Of a stretch of DNA of 64,000 bases, positions 27,569 through 35,973 are shown in pieces (the first letter of the stretch is position 1; each line of letters starts with the position of its first letter). The translations under genes were made by a program, and so were the position numbers. Under the pieces are notes generated by a model that saw only the letters and a program-made list of their open reading frames with translations, searched no databases and had not been told where the DNA came from. The DNA comes from Lysinibacillus sphaericus (GTDB lineage: Bacteria; Bacillota; Bacilli; Bacillales_A; Planococcaceae). The stretch spans positions 2,852,001 to 2,916,000 of the forward strand of contig NZ_CP015224.1 of NCBI RefSeq assembly GCF_001629735.1, in the 5' to 3' direction.

Positions 27569-27640
27569 AAAAAAGGCCAATATTATCCCTAGGCACAAAA
27601 ATGCCTATGGACAATAAAAGCCTCTAGTTTGCTAGTCAGC
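27569..27640 (-). promoter_or_regulatory. sumT operon leader attenuator: mini-hairpin plus intrinsic terminator
   Basis: On the minus strand GCTG (27637-27640) is followed by CTAG-CAAA-CTAG (27624-27635), then AGGC (27620-27623). AGGC opens a long terminator that includes the pairs ATTGTCC/GGATAAT and TAGGCA/TGCCTA and ends in GGCCTTTTTT (T tract 27569-27574). The motif order is the same as before cysH and sbp. The terminator is about 180 nt upstream of sumT, so it acts on transcription rather than on the ribosome-binding site. Confidence 0.65.
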
Positions 27641-27671
27641 TACTTATTTAATTCTTAGTAATATAATAAGA

Positions 27672-27700
27672 ATAATAAATAATTTAGTATATTCTGTCAA
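27672..27700 (-). promoter_or_regulatory. sumT-sirB-yezD-cysJI promoter
   Basis: Minus strand: consensus -35 TTGACA (27695-27700), 17-bp spacer, -10 TATTAT (27672-27677). This near-consensus sigma-A promoter places the transcript start about 30 nt before the attenuator. A strong promoter with a downstream terminator fits control by antitermination. Confidence 0.8.
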
Positions 27701-27728
27701 CACAAAATTTGATACTTCCTCCACATAA

Positions 27729-27773
27729 CAAAAAAACCAGTTGCCGATTTTTGAATAGGCAACTGGTTTTTTC
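27729..27773. terminator. Strong bidirectional terminator
   Basis: AAAAACCAGTTGCC and GGCAACTGGTTTTT are perfect arms around a 12-nt loop, flanked by A7 and T6. It ends the minus-strand 67-aa gene and shields the sumT promoter region. Confidence 0.9.
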
Positions 27774-27784
27774 ATTTTATGTTC

Positions 27785-27988
27785 TTACCAAGGTCTACGA
27801 TACCGTGGTCCTGGTCGGTAAAATGGACCAGGTGGATACGGCCGATAGTTTGGATAATATGGATTGTAAGGATATTGATTAAATTGAGAGCCAAGGAAAC
27901 TTCCTAAAAAGCCACCAAAAAACGGTGCACCGAATGGCCAAATAAAACCTCCAAATCCTCCTCCTGGGTAACCTCCGAAATTACGCAT
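27785..27988 (-). CDS. Gly/Pro/Tyr-rich small protein
   Basis: A 67-aa protein with low complexity: a glycine/phenylalanine-rich N-terminal half (GGYPGGGFGGF, FFGGFLGSFLGS) and a Pro/Tyr/Arg-rich tail (YPYNPYYPNYRPYPPGP). It has no clear cleavage site or catalytic motif. Such composition is seen in spore-coat or surface-associated small proteins of Bacillales, but that is only suggestive. A strong GGGAGGT lies before the ATG and a strong terminator follows, so it is a real transcription unit. Confidence 0.65.
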   Translation of the reverse strand: MRNFGGYPGGGFGGFIWPFGAPFFGGFLGSFLGSQFNQYPYNPYYPNYRPYPPGPFYRPGPRYRRPW

Positions 27989-28082
27989 ATGCTACCTCCC
28001 TTTTTACTCTATCGTATGAAGGAAGATACATCTATCATATGTATAATGCCTATTGTATCGGGATAAGTACTTAAAATGCAAA

Positions 28083-28112
28083 GAAACAGCGGGAAGACAA
28101 CCCCGCTGTTTC
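28083..28112 (-). terminator. Terminator after pepA
   Basis: GAAACAGCGGG/CCCGCTGTTTC perfect 11-bp stem with an 8-nt loop, just after the pepA stop on the minus strand and followed by a T-rich stretch. Confidence 0.8.
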
Positions 28113-28122
28113 AAATGCTCTC

Positions 28123-29631
28123 TTATTTTTCTTCTCCTAAACGTTGCACAAAATTAGCGAGTGTACGTACCATTACACCTGTCCCACCTTTAGGACCTAG
28201 ATCGTGTGCAGCTACTGCATCCGATGTTCCAGCAATATCAAGGTGAATCCAAGGTGTTTCACCAACAAACTCGCCGACAAAGCCCCCACCAAAAATCATA
28301 TGACCATCACGGCCAGGTGAATTGTTTAAATCTGCCACATCAGATTTACGAATTCTCTTTTTATCACTCTCTGTTAAAGGCATGCGCCAAACAAATTCAT
28401 CCGTTTCCCCTGCTGCTTCCATAAATGCTGCAAAAAATTCATCATCATTAGAAAGAGCACCTGTTTTATCCATACCTAGCGCAGTAATAACGCCTCCTGT
28501 TAAAGTAGCTACATCAATAAGTGATGCAGCCCCCTGCTGCTTTGCATATGTAGTTGCATCTGCCAGAACTAAACGTCCTTCTGCATCTGTATTTAATACT
28601 TCAACTGTTTTTCCACTATACGTTGTAATTACGTCATCTGGTTTAAATGCTGTGTCAGATACCATATTATCAGTAGATCCGATAACGGCTACTACATTTT
28701 TATTTGGACGTAATTCACCGATAATTTTCATAGCACCGAGCACTGCTGCTGCACCGCCCATATCGCCTTTCATCCCAACCATTGAGTCCTTTGGTTTTAA
28801 GGAATAGCCACCTGTATCATATGTTACACCTTTACCAACGAGACCAATTGGATTTTCAAAATCATCAGTCGCTTTATATTTTAATGTGATTAATCGAGGT
28901 TCCTCATAAGAGCCTTGGTTGACACTTAAAATACCGCCCATTCCAAGTTCTTCTAATTGCGCTTTACCTAAAATCTCTACTTCAAAGTTATATTCACTTG
29001 CCAGAGATTCCGCATAATTTGCTAAATCAGTTGCTGTTAGTAAATTCGGTGGTAAATTAATGAGACTACGTGCCTCATTTACTGCATCCGCATAAATGAC
29101 GCCGACCTCGAAGCCTGCTACAACTTCATCTAAATCCCCTGCTGTTGTCACAAGATGAACAGCTTCAATACGTTTATCCACTTCGTTTGAAGTTGTTTTG
29201 TAATGAGGAATAGAATAATAGCCTAGACCAATTCCCTCACCTGCTAAGAAAGCTACATCTGTCACTGAGATTGTTTCCGTTGTAAATGACTCAAGCCAGA
29301 TCGAATACTCTTTCACTTTTAAAGCCCTTAACTCTTTCCCAACTAAACCAAAGGCTGCTCGAACATCCCCTTCAGTTAAGTTTTTACGCTCATCCAGCCC
29401 TACAAATAAAATACGTTTTAGATTGGCATGCTCCTTCACAAATGGTAACTTCGTTAACTTCTTAAGTTCAGTTGACACATCTCCCGCGCTAACCCACATA
29501 TCAAGAGATTCACCATAAAAAGATGAAAAGCTTGTCCAATTCTGCATTTGTTCACGGTGTTTTGTGACACCCACCACTAATAATTCAGTCGAAATCGTTT
29601 CAAATGTCTTTGCTTCTTTTAAAATATTCAT
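28123..29631 (-). CDS. pepA: Leucyl aminopeptidase (M17, PepA)
   Basis: Cytosolic dinuclear-zinc aminopeptidase that removes N-terminal residues from peptides. The 502-aa protein has the M17 signature NTDAEGRLVLADA in the C-terminal catalytic domain, GKGVTYDTGGYSLKP with metal/bicarbonate-site residues, and MKGDMGGAAAVLGA. The N-terminal 160 residues form the less conserved macro-like domain. It corresponds to yuiE of B. subtilis and, as there, neighbours yuiD. AGGA precedes the ATG. Confidence 0.94.
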   Translation of the reverse strand: MNILKEAKTFETISTELLVVGVTKHREQMQNWTSFSSFYGESLDMWVSAGDVSTELKKLTKLPFVKEHANLKRILFVGLDERKNLTEGDVRAAFGLVGKELRALKVKEYSIWLESFTTETISVTDVAFLAGEGIGLGYYSIPHYKTTSNEVDKRIEAVHLVTTAGDLDEVVAGFEVGVIYADAVNEARSLINLPPNLLTATDLANYAESLASEYNFEVEILGKAQLEELGMGGILSVNQGSYEEPRLITLKYKATDDFENPIGLVGKGVTYDTGGYSLKPKDSMVGMKGDMGGAAAVLGAMKIIGELRPNKNVVAVIGSTDNMVSDTAFKPDDVITTYSGKTVEVLNTDAEGRLVLADATTYAKQQGAASLIDVATLTGGVITALGMDKTGALSNDDEFFAAFMEAAGETDEFVWRMPLTESDKKRIRKSDVADLNNSPGRDGHMIFGGGFVGEFVGETPWIHLDIAGTSDAVAAHDLGPKGGTGVMVRTLANFVQRLGEEK

Positions 29632-29719
29632 GTAAATTCCTCCATTCCATCTCCTATTATAACGAAGTTTCTGAAAAGCGCGTAATATTTGCCTATATCT
29701 TCTTTTAGAAAATAATGAA

Positions 29720-29728
29720 TGTTATAAT
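29720..29728 (+). promoter_or_regulatory. Extended -10 promoter for yuiD
   Basis: TGTTATAAT is a full extended -10 (TG-n-TATAAT), 27 nt before the yuiD start. No matching -35 is evident, as is common for extended -10 promoters. Confidence 0.55.
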
Positions 29729-29754
29729 AAAAGCAATTATTTGCGAAGGTTGTG

Positions 29755-30237
29755 ATGAATATGAGTTTACTCCAAAACACCCCATTACTGATTGCCCTCT
29801 TTTCAGTTATCTTTGCTCAGTTTGTCAAGATTCCCATTCATTTTCTAATGACCAGACAGGTGAAATGGAGCCTCTTTACTTCTACAGGTGGAATGCCTAG
29901 CTCTCACTCCGCTTCTGTTACTGGACTGGCAACATCTATTGCCTATGAGACAGGTTTAGCATCCCCAATTTTTGCGGTAGCCGCTATGTTTTCCATCATT
30001 GTTATGTACGATGCCAGCGGTGTACGTTACCAAGCTGGGCAACATGCTGCGATTTTAAATCAATTGCGTAAGGATTTCCAAACACTACTTCATGATTTAA
30101 AAAAATGGCCTCAGATGGATGGGCAAGAGAAAATGGAGGAATTAAAAACGTTATTAGGACACAAACGAAGCGAAGTATTTTTTGGGGCTCTCACAGGTAT
30201 TTTTATCGCCATCATAACCTACGAATTTTTCATATGA
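29755..30237 (+). CDS. yuiD: DUF212 / divergent PAP2 family membrane protein (YuiD)
   Basis: A 160-aa membrane protein with about four hydrophobic segments. TSTGGMPSSHSASVTGLATS (residues about 43-62) is the DUF212 signature and resembles the SxxxH phosphatase motif of PAP2 acid phosphatases, though the other PAP2 motifs are not obvious. Function unknown. ATG 29755 is chosen because AAGG is placed 5 nt upstream; ATG 29761 is an alternative. Divergent from pepA as in the related yui locus. Confidence 0.85.
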   Translation: MNMSLLQNTPLLIALFSVIFAQFVKIPIHFLMTRQVKWSLFTSTGGMPSSHSASVTGLATSIAYETGLASPIFAVAAMFSIIVMYDASGVRYQAGQHAAILNQLRKDFQTLLHDLKKWPQMDGQEKMEELKTLLGHKRSEVFFGALTGIFIAIITYEFFI

Positions 30238-30245
30238 TAGCTAAG

Positions 30246-30278
30246 CACATCCTTTTAATAATGAAGGATGTGTTTTTT
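30246..30278 (+). terminator. Terminator after yuiD
   Basis: CACATCCTT (30246-30254) pairs with AAGGATGTG (30264-30272) followed by TTTTTT. Confidence 0.88.
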
Positions 30279-30291
30279 ATCGAATAAAAAA

Positions 30292-30327
30292 AGTACTCTT
30301 CTTTCATTCAATAGAAAGAAGAATACT
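30292..30327 (-). terminator. Terminator after yuiB
   Basis: AGTACTCTTCTTTC and GAAAGAAGAATACT form a 14-bp stem with one mismatch. On the minus strand a T7 tract follows. Confidence 0.78.
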
Positions 30328-30334
30328 GAGCAAA

Positions 30335-30664
30335 TTAGAACATGCGATATCCACTTTTTCGTAAATAAATCATCACAATACCTGCAACGATTGAGCCTGC
30401 CAAGCCGCCTGATAAAATAGCAATATCTACAAACTGAAGAGCTTGTAATTTATCGATTAACGCTGGAAATGCAGAACCTGGCTTGAAAATATAATCTAAG
30501 AAGCTTACTTCATCCACGATAAAGATCACAACAATTGGATATACAATCGCCATTAACCACGTCATACGTAACAGCATGTTTAATAAGAATCCGATACCAA
30601 AGAACATGACGAAAAATAACAAAATAGAAATGATTAACTGTACTAATGAAACTGGACCATCCAT
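30335..30664 (-). CDS. yuiB: YuiB-like membrane protein
   Basis: A 109-aa protein with three hydrophobic segments (about residues 8-35, 36-50, 78-100) and a short polar loop. It resembles YuiB of B. subtilis in size and hydrophobic pattern, and lies close to yuiD and pepA as there. No functional motif. GGAGGTT precedes the ATG. It is flanked by its own terminator and ends convergently with yuiD. Confidence 0.7.
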   Translation of the reverse strand: MDGPVSLVQLIISILLFFVMFFGIGFLLNMLLRMTWLMAIVYPIVVIFIVDEVSFLDYIFKPGSAFPALIDKLQALQFVDIAILSGGLAGSIVAGIVMIYLRKSGYRMF

Positions 30665-30818
30665 GTATGTATAACCTCCGTTTTCCTCTCATTAGTTTAC
30701 ATGATTACGACAACGCTTTCAATGAACATATCCTTGTTTTCGCTTGTTCGACATATTTAGGAAATCATTTTCATCGATTGTGATTAATAAGGGATATTTT
30801 ATCCTAGCAAATACCACA

Positions 30819-30855
30819 AAAACTATTGAAGACAATTTCTTATCTACAATAGTTT
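30819..30855 (-). terminator. Probable terminator after cstA
   Basis: AACTATTG and CAATAGTT arms (30821-30828, 30847-30854) with an 18-nt loop, followed by TTTTTG on the minus strand. The loop is large, so confidence is moderate. Confidence 0.5.
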
Positions 30856-30866
30856 CTTCTCTTACA

Positions 30867-32660
30867 TTATGAAGTTGATTGAGTTAATACAAACTTTTGA
30901 GATTTCCACAGCTGTGCCCATTTCTTAAAGGCTGAAATAACGATGAGTAGCCCAAGCATCAGCATAATAACGGATAAGATGCCGTTTAACATATTGAAGC
31001 CGGCTGCTGCTGGATTCCAATAAACATTTTTAATCATCCAATAGCCTGCAACATTCACAGTGATATATAAATAAGTTAATGGGATAAAACAAGTTAGTGC
31101 ATAGATTCGTTTATCTGCCACCTTCAGTACCATCGTCACTCCACATACTAAACCAATTGCTGCCATGAGCTGATTAGAAACACCGAATAATACCCAAATG
31201 GAGCTAATATCCCCTGAATACAATAAGTAACCCCACATAAAGCAAGCCAGTGCACTAGCAAAAATTGTGCCCGGTATCCAATTAGTTCGCTTCAATGGCT
31301 TATAAACATTGCCCCCAAAGTCTTGAATTAAATAGCGTGCCACTCGTGTTCCTGCATCTATCGCTGTTAGAATAAACACAGCCTCAAACATAATGACAAA
31401 TTGATAGAAATAGGAGGATAACTCCGCAAACCAAGGAATACCTGTAAAAATATCCGTCATTCCGACAGCTAATGTCACGGCTCCTCCTGTTCGTCCCTCT
31501 AAGTCCATTCCAATACTTTGAGATAATGCTTGTAAATGAACAGGCTCCATTCCTAATGTAGCAAAAACTGCTGGCGCTGAGTTAATAGCAAAATAGTCTG
31601 CCGGATGAAGAGCGGTAGCTGCAATCAATGCCATCACACCTACTAACGACTCAACTAACATTGCTCCAAAGCCAACAATTCGAATATCTTCCCAACGGTC
31701 AATCATTTTAGGTGTCGTTCCTGAGCCTACAAAGGCATGGAAGCCAGAAATAGCTCCACAGGCAATCGTAATGGATACAAATGGCCACACAGGACCAGCA
31801 ATTACCGGACCTCCCCCATGAATAAACTCTGTAAATGGTGGGAACTGAATAGCTGGGTTAACGAAAAATACGCCAATAATTAAAGCGATGAACACCCCTA
31901 TTTTCATAAAACTACTTAAATAATCACGTGGAGCCAATAATAGCCACACAGGCAATGCCGCAGCAAAAAATGCATAGATAGGTAAAATAATTGCTAATGT
32001 ATCACGATCAAATGTTAAAAAATCACCAAATGCAGTTCCTTGAATAAGCGGTCCAATAAATACACCTATCATTAATAAAATAAACCCAACTGCTGACGTG
32101 GCAAGTAAATTGCCTGTTTTACGATAAGCAATACCTACAAGCATAGCAATTGGAATGGTGATCCCTACGGCAAACGTCCCCCATGGATTTCGTTCTAAAG
32201 CTCCTAAAACCACCATAGATAGACCTGCCATTGTAATTGTAATAATAAACAGCATCGCAAGGCCTGTACAGAAGCCAGCTATTGGGCCGAGCTCTTCCTT
32301 CATCACTTCTGATAAAGACTTCCCACCATGGCGCATAGAAGCAAATAATACCACTGCATCATGTACAGCTCCCCCAATGACCGCCCCTATCAATAACCAT
32401 AGAAGGCCAGGTAAGTAACCAAATTGAGCAGCTAAAATCGGCCCTACTAATGGGCCCGCAGCAGCGATTGCTGCAAAGTGATGACCAAAGGTTACCCATT
32501 TATTCGTCGGAACATAGTCTTTACCATCCTCCAAAGCGTGGGCGGGCGTGGGCGTATCATCTTTTATTTTGAGTACCTTTTTTGTAAAAAATATGCCATA
32601 CAAACGATAGCTAATCACCAAAACACAAATAGAACCTATCACAATTGTAATCGCATTCAT
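30867..32660 (-). CDS. cstA: CstA-family pyruvate/peptide transporter
   Basis: A 597-aa polytopic membrane protein of the carbon starvation CstA family, whose studied members import pyruvate or peptides. HHFAAIAAAGPLVGPILAAQFGY (about residues 60-82) and GAVIGGAVHDAVVLFASMRHGG are the family signatures, and a CstA C-terminal segment is present. It lies directly downstream of a lytT/lytS pair on the same strand. This fits the known pairing of LytS-type sensors with pyruvate transport (BtsSR/BtsT in E. coli, LytST/PftAB in B. subtilis), so pyruvate is the preferred substrate by inference. Confidence 0.9.
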   Translation of the reverse strand: MNAITIVIGSICVLVISYRLYGIFFTKKVLKIKDDTPTPAHALEDGKDYVPTNKWVTFGHHFAAIAAAGPLVGPILAAQFGYLPGLLWLLIGAVIGGAVHDAVVLFASMRHGGKSLSEVMKEELGPIAGFCTGLAMLFIITITMAGLSMVVLGALERNPWGTFAVGITIPIAMLVGIAYRKTGNLLATSAVGFILLMIGVFIGPLIQGTAFGDFLTFDRDTLAIILPIYAFFAAALPVWLLLAPRDYLSSFMKIGVFIALIIGVFFVNPAIQFPPFTEFIHGGGPVIAGPVWPFVSITIACGAISGFHAFVGSGTTPKMIDRWEDIRIVGFGAMLVESLVGVMALIAATALHPADYFAINSAPAVFATLGMEPVHLQALSQSIGMDLEGRTGGAVTLAVGMTDIFTGIPWFAELSSYFYQFVIMFEAVFILTAIDAGTRVARYLIQDFGGNVYKPLKRTNWIPGTIFASALACFMWGYLLYSGDISSIWVLFGVSNQLMAAIGLVCGVTMVLKVADKRIYALTCFIPLTYLYITVNVAGYWMIKNVYWNPAAAGFNMLNGILSVIMLMLGLLIVISAFKKWAQLWKSQKFVLTQSTS

Positions 32661-32687
32661 ATCAACACCCCTTATACTTTTTCCACA

Positions 32688-32715
32688 TCATAGCAAAGGA
32701 ATGTCCACTATATTC
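32688..32715 (-). promoter_or_regulatory. cstA promoter (extended -10, weak -35)
   Basis: Minus strand: TGCTATGAT, an extended -10 (core 32688-32693), with a poor -35 (GAATAT, 32710-32715) at 17 bp. A weak -35 directly downstream of repeated operator-like sequences suggests an activator-dependent promoter. Confidence 0.5.
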
Positions 32716-32725
32716 ACAAAATTAA

Positions 32726-32775
32726 CTGAAATGTCAGAATTAAAAGTTGAAACGTAGTATTCTTCTGTTGAAATG
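32726..32775 (-). promoter_or_regulatory. Three 21-bp-phased direct repeats upstream of cstA (probable LytT sites)
   Basis: On the plus strand the motif (G/C)TTGAAA(T/C)G or CTGAAATG occurs at 32726-32733, 32746-32754 and 32767-32775. The central G of TGAAA is at 32728, 32749 and 32770, an exact 21-bp period. LytTR-domain regulators bind direct repeats about two helical turns apart. The gene for a LytTR regulator ends 4 bp away, and the repeats abut the cstA promoter. Confidence 0.65.
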
Positions 32776-32778
32776 CAA

Positions 32779-33522
32779 TTATCTCGATAGGTCAAAAATT
32801 TTTCGTACATCCTTCATATAGAGCCTACTGACTGGAATGGAATGTCTGTTGTACAATATTAAATTATATTTAGAGCTACTCCAAGGCTCTAGTTCCACAA
32901 TATGCTCTAAATTCACGATAAACGCACGATGGACACGCACAAATCCTTTTAATGTCAACTTCTTTTCTAATGCTGCCAATGACTCCGAAGCAAAAAACCT
33001 CCCTTGCTCTGTCACAACCACCGTTTTACTGTCCTCCGATGTACAATATAAAATATCCTGTATTTTCATTAATAAAATTCGATCGTTGACATAAACCGTT
33101 AATTTATCAAGCTTGTCCAGCTGTGAAACTTTTATTTCTTCTATTGTTTTCACCTGTGCGGCTCTTCTTTTAGCTACTAACTTTTCTACTGCAGCTTGTA
33201 CTCTCTGTGCTTCGAAAGGTTTCAAAATATAATCAAAAGCATTGACCTCGAATGCCTGTAATGCGTATTCATCAAAGGCAGTAGCAAAAATAATTTCTGG
33301 TTTTTGTTCATGCAACAGTAATTGCTTAGCCAAATCGAGCCCATTATTCATGCCTAACTCAATATCCAAAAATAAACAATCTACTTGTTCATACTGTGTC
33401 GTATGGTAGAATTCATCTAGACTTTCAGATTCACCACAAATATTTACTAACGCTGTTTGCTCTAATAAATAGCGCAATTCAGCACGTGCCAACGGTTCAT
33501 CATCCACAATATATACATTCAC
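32779..33522 (-). CDS. lytT: LytTR-family response regulator
   Basis: A 247-aa two-domain regulator. The receiver domain (1-120) has DDE (7-9), phosphoacceptor Asp53 in FLDIELG and Lys in YILKPF. The LytTR DNA-binding domain (about 140-245) shows RVHRAFIVNLEHIVELEPW. The cognate kinase gene lies 6 bp upstream, and cstA follows downstream on the same strand, so cstA is its likely target. Direct repeats of the right spacing lie before cstA. Confidence 0.92.
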   Translation of the reverse strand: MNVYIVDDEPLARAELRYLLEQTALVNICGESESLDEFYHTTQYEQVDCLFLDIELGMNNGLDLAKQLLLHEQKPEIIFATAFDEYALQAFEVNAFDYILKPFEAQRVQAAVEKLVAKRRAAQVKTIEEIKVSQLDKLDKLTVYVNDRILLMKIQDILYCTSEDSKTVVVTEQGRFFASESLAALEKKLTLKGFVRVHRAFIVNLEHIVELEPWSSSKYNLILYNRHSIPVSRLYMKDVRKIFDLSR

Positions 33523-33528
33523 TCTATT

Positions 33529-35283
33529 CTACTCCCATCTAGTCGCCTTTAACGGCAGCTGAATCATTATTTTTGTTCCTACATCCAATGTACTCGTTAT
33601 ATGAAAATCAGCCTCTGTGCCATAAATTTCATGAATACGCTGATAAATATTCCATAAAGCCGTTCCAGTCCCTTGCTCCGATTGCATAATCCGTTTACCA
33701 AGCTGCTTTACCTGCTCTTTTCTCATGCCACAGCCGTTATCTTCTGTTAACAGGACTAGCTTATCGTTTACTCGTTGTACTTGGACAAAAATCTTTCCTT
33801 CCTTACGATTTTTAAATGCATGATAAATAGCATTTTCAACAAGAGGCTGTAATGTAAATGGCGGAATCTGTACATCGAAAAGTGATTCATCCATAAAAAA
33901 CTCAACTTCGTAACGATTAGGAAACCTTGTTTGCTCAATAGATAAATATGCCTCAACATGATCAATTTCATTTTTCAATGGAATGAGCATTTGCCGTGCG
34001 CCTTGCAAATTGCTTCTAAAAAAAGTACTAAGTTTGATTAATAATGCTCTTGCCTCATCTGCATCTGTACGGATCAAGCTTGATATGGTATTAAGGCTAT
34101 TAAAGAAGAAATGCGGATGCACTTGTGCCTGTAACGCTTTAATTTCAGCGTCCTTTAATAACTTCCGCTGTTGTTCAATTTCAGCATATTCAAGCTGTGA
34201 AGAGAATAGTCTACTTAAGCCCTCCGCAAGCTCCTTCTGCACCCCTGTTAATGAATCTGCTTTCGTGAAATACAGCTTGAGGCTTCCAACAGTACGATGC
34301 TGTACCATTAAAGGTAAAACAATGGCAGCGCTTAAAGGACAATCCTCATGTGGACATTGAATTTCCGTTGCCGAGGTAGCCATTAAAATTTTGCCTTCCT
34401 CTAATACTCGCTTCGTCAAAGCCGTCATAATTTCCCGATGAATTAAATGATGGTCCTCTCCAACACCAACATGTGCTAATACACCGTTTTTATCGGTAAT
34501 AGCGACCGCCTCTACTTTAATTTCTCTTTTAATAATTTCAGCCACCGTTTGACAGGATTCCTCATTCAATCCTTTTCTGAAATGCTCAATCGTTTGTTGG
34601 GCAATTGAAAAAGCTTGATGTGTTTGCAATGCCTTTGTTCGTTCTTCTTCATCAATAAATGTTTTTATAATCATAAAAAATAAAAAGATTCCAAAAGCAT
34701 TCATCAAAATCATTGGCATGGCAATTAACGTGACTAGCTGCAAAGCTTGCTCAAATGGTTTCGCAACAGCTAAAATCACAATCATTTGAATCGTTTCCGC
34801 ACAAATTCCAATGATGACAGCTTTCTTGTAGGAAAAAGTTTGACGTATTTTGAAACGTTTGCTTAAACCACCAGTCATAAAGCCCGCTAAAATCGTCGAA
34901 ATGCCACAGGCTATTGCTGTAAAGCCCCCAAGTGTCATGCGGTGAATACCTGCAATAATCCCCACGCATACACCAACAAGAGGCCCACCAAAAATACCTG
35001 CAATGGCTACACCGATCAATCTCGTATTGGCAATAGCCTCCTCAGCGTTAATCGTACTATGTATCATCTGATTTAAAGGATGTATCGTACCGCTTTCAAT
35101 TTTAATCCCTGTATAACTACTAATAATACATAAGCTACTAAAGGTAATGATGAGCCATATTTTCTCCTTCGTCCCTTGCTCCTGAAATAGCTTCTCTCGA
35201 AACAGTCTCCATCTCGACATTAAAAAGGCAAACACAATGATCAGCCCAACTCGCTCTAACATAAATAAAAATAGCTCCATCAT
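33529..35283 (-). CDS. lytS: LytS-type sensor histidine kinase
   Basis: A 584-aa kinase. It has an N-terminal 5TM-LYT membrane sensor (about residues 1-205), a GAF-like domain (about 225-350), and a histidine kinase domain with the phosphoacceptor His in QVHPHFFFNSLNTISS (about 395-410). The ATP-binding motifs NAIYHAF and EDNGCGM follow. It is the partner of the adjacent LytT. In characterised systems LytS-type kinases sense extracellular pyruvate, which agrees with cstA downstream. First gene of lytS-lytT(-cstA). Confidence 0.92.
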   Translation of the reverse strand: MMELFLFMLERVGLIIVFAFLMSRWRLFREKLFQEQGTKEKIWLIITFSSLCIISSYTGIKIESGTIHPLNQMIHSTINAEEAIANTRLIGVAIAGIFGGPLVGVCVGIIAGIHRMTLGGFTAIACGISTILAGFMTGGLSKRFKIRQTFSYKKAVIIGICAETIQMIVILAVAKPFEQALQLVTLIAMPMILMNAFGIFLFFMIIKTFIDEEERTKALQTHQAFSIAQQTIEHFRKGLNEESCQTVAEIIKREIKVEAVAITDKNGVLAHVGVGEDHHLIHREIMTALTKRVLEEGKILMATSATEIQCPHEDCPLSAAIVLPLMVQHRTVGSLKLYFTKADSLTGVQKELAEGLSRLFSSQLEYAEIEQQRKLLKDAEIKALQAQVHPHFFFNSLNTISSLIRTDADEARALLIKLSTFFRSNLQGARQMLIPLKNEIDHVEAYLSIEQTRFPNRYEVEFFMDESLFDVQIPPFTLQPLVENAIYHAFKNRKEGKIFVQVQRVNDKLVLLTEDNGCGMRKEQVKQLGKRIMQSEQGTGTALWNIYQRIHEIYGTEADFHITSTLDVGTKIMIQLPLKATRWE

Positions 35284-35304
35284 AGGTCCCCTCTCGAAGT
35301 CATA

Positions 35305-35802
35305 TTATTTTTTAAAGAACAGTCGATAAGAGGTATAACCAAAAATATCCCCAGGATTAATCCCCTCTATCGCTTCTAATTGATGCTTTTGAAATTGATT
35401 AGTTGCCATTTCTTTTAACATAACGGAGGTTGCTTCATCTTGTGCGAGCTCCTGAGGATACAACCATTTGGCTTCTAGTATTTCTTTCTCCTGAATGCAT
35501 ACTTGCTGCTGTTCATCCAGCATACGACAATAAAAAATTGCCATATTATCGCTGATATCGTCACGGATGACGCCTGTACGAAATCCAATTAACCCTGATA
35601 CGCTGCAATCTATCCCTGTTTCTTCTTTTATTTCACGAATGACTGCCTCATCCACGGTTTCTCCTGCGTTAACAAATCCTGCTGGTAATGACCAACGTCC
35701 TTTCAAACCACTATAAGCCTTTTTCACCACTAACCATTGTCCAAGCTCATTAACTGTAACACCTGATACACCCAACCATATTTTCCCTCGATCTTTTCTC
35801 AT
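35305..35802 (-). CDS. Nudix hydrolase
   Basis: A 165-aa MutT/Nudix protein with a complete Nudix box, GFVNAGETVDEAVIREIKEE followed by TGI (about residues 60-82), in which the Glu residues bind Mg2+. It hydrolyses a nucleoside diphosphate linked to another moiety; the substrate is not readable. ATG 35802 is chosen because GAGGTGA is ideally placed upstream; a longer frame upstream is AT-rich and lacks a site. It lies 21 bp upstream of lytS on the same strand. Confidence 0.88.
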   Translation of the reverse strand: MRKDRGKIWLGVSGVTVNELGQWLVVKKAYSGLKGRWSLPAGFVNAGETVDEAVIREIKEETGIDCSVSGLIGFRTGVIRDDISDNMAIFYCRMLDEQQQVCIQEKEILEAKWLYPQELAQDEATSVMLKEMATNQFQKHQLEAIEGINPGDIFGYTSYRLFFKK

Positions 35803-35973
35803 AACCTTCACCTCTATATATCTATTATACCTGCTTGCTTTCAATGGAAAAAAGCTTTTATTCAGAATTTTAAGACCAATCCTTATAAAGTGAAAAAATA
35901 CATTTACAATCCTCATTTGTCAATATGTTACACTTAATGAAACTCATCATTTTAAGTACGAAAGGAGGATTGT

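Noticed and set aside
27390-27720. T-box or cobalamin riboswitch before sumT
   Set aside because: No T-box GGUGG-type antiterminator sequence and no cobalamin box was found in the leader.
28322-28807. 161-codon open frame antisense to pepA
   Set aside because: It lies entirely opposite the well-supported pepA reading frame, has no recognisable protein features and no ribosome-binding site.
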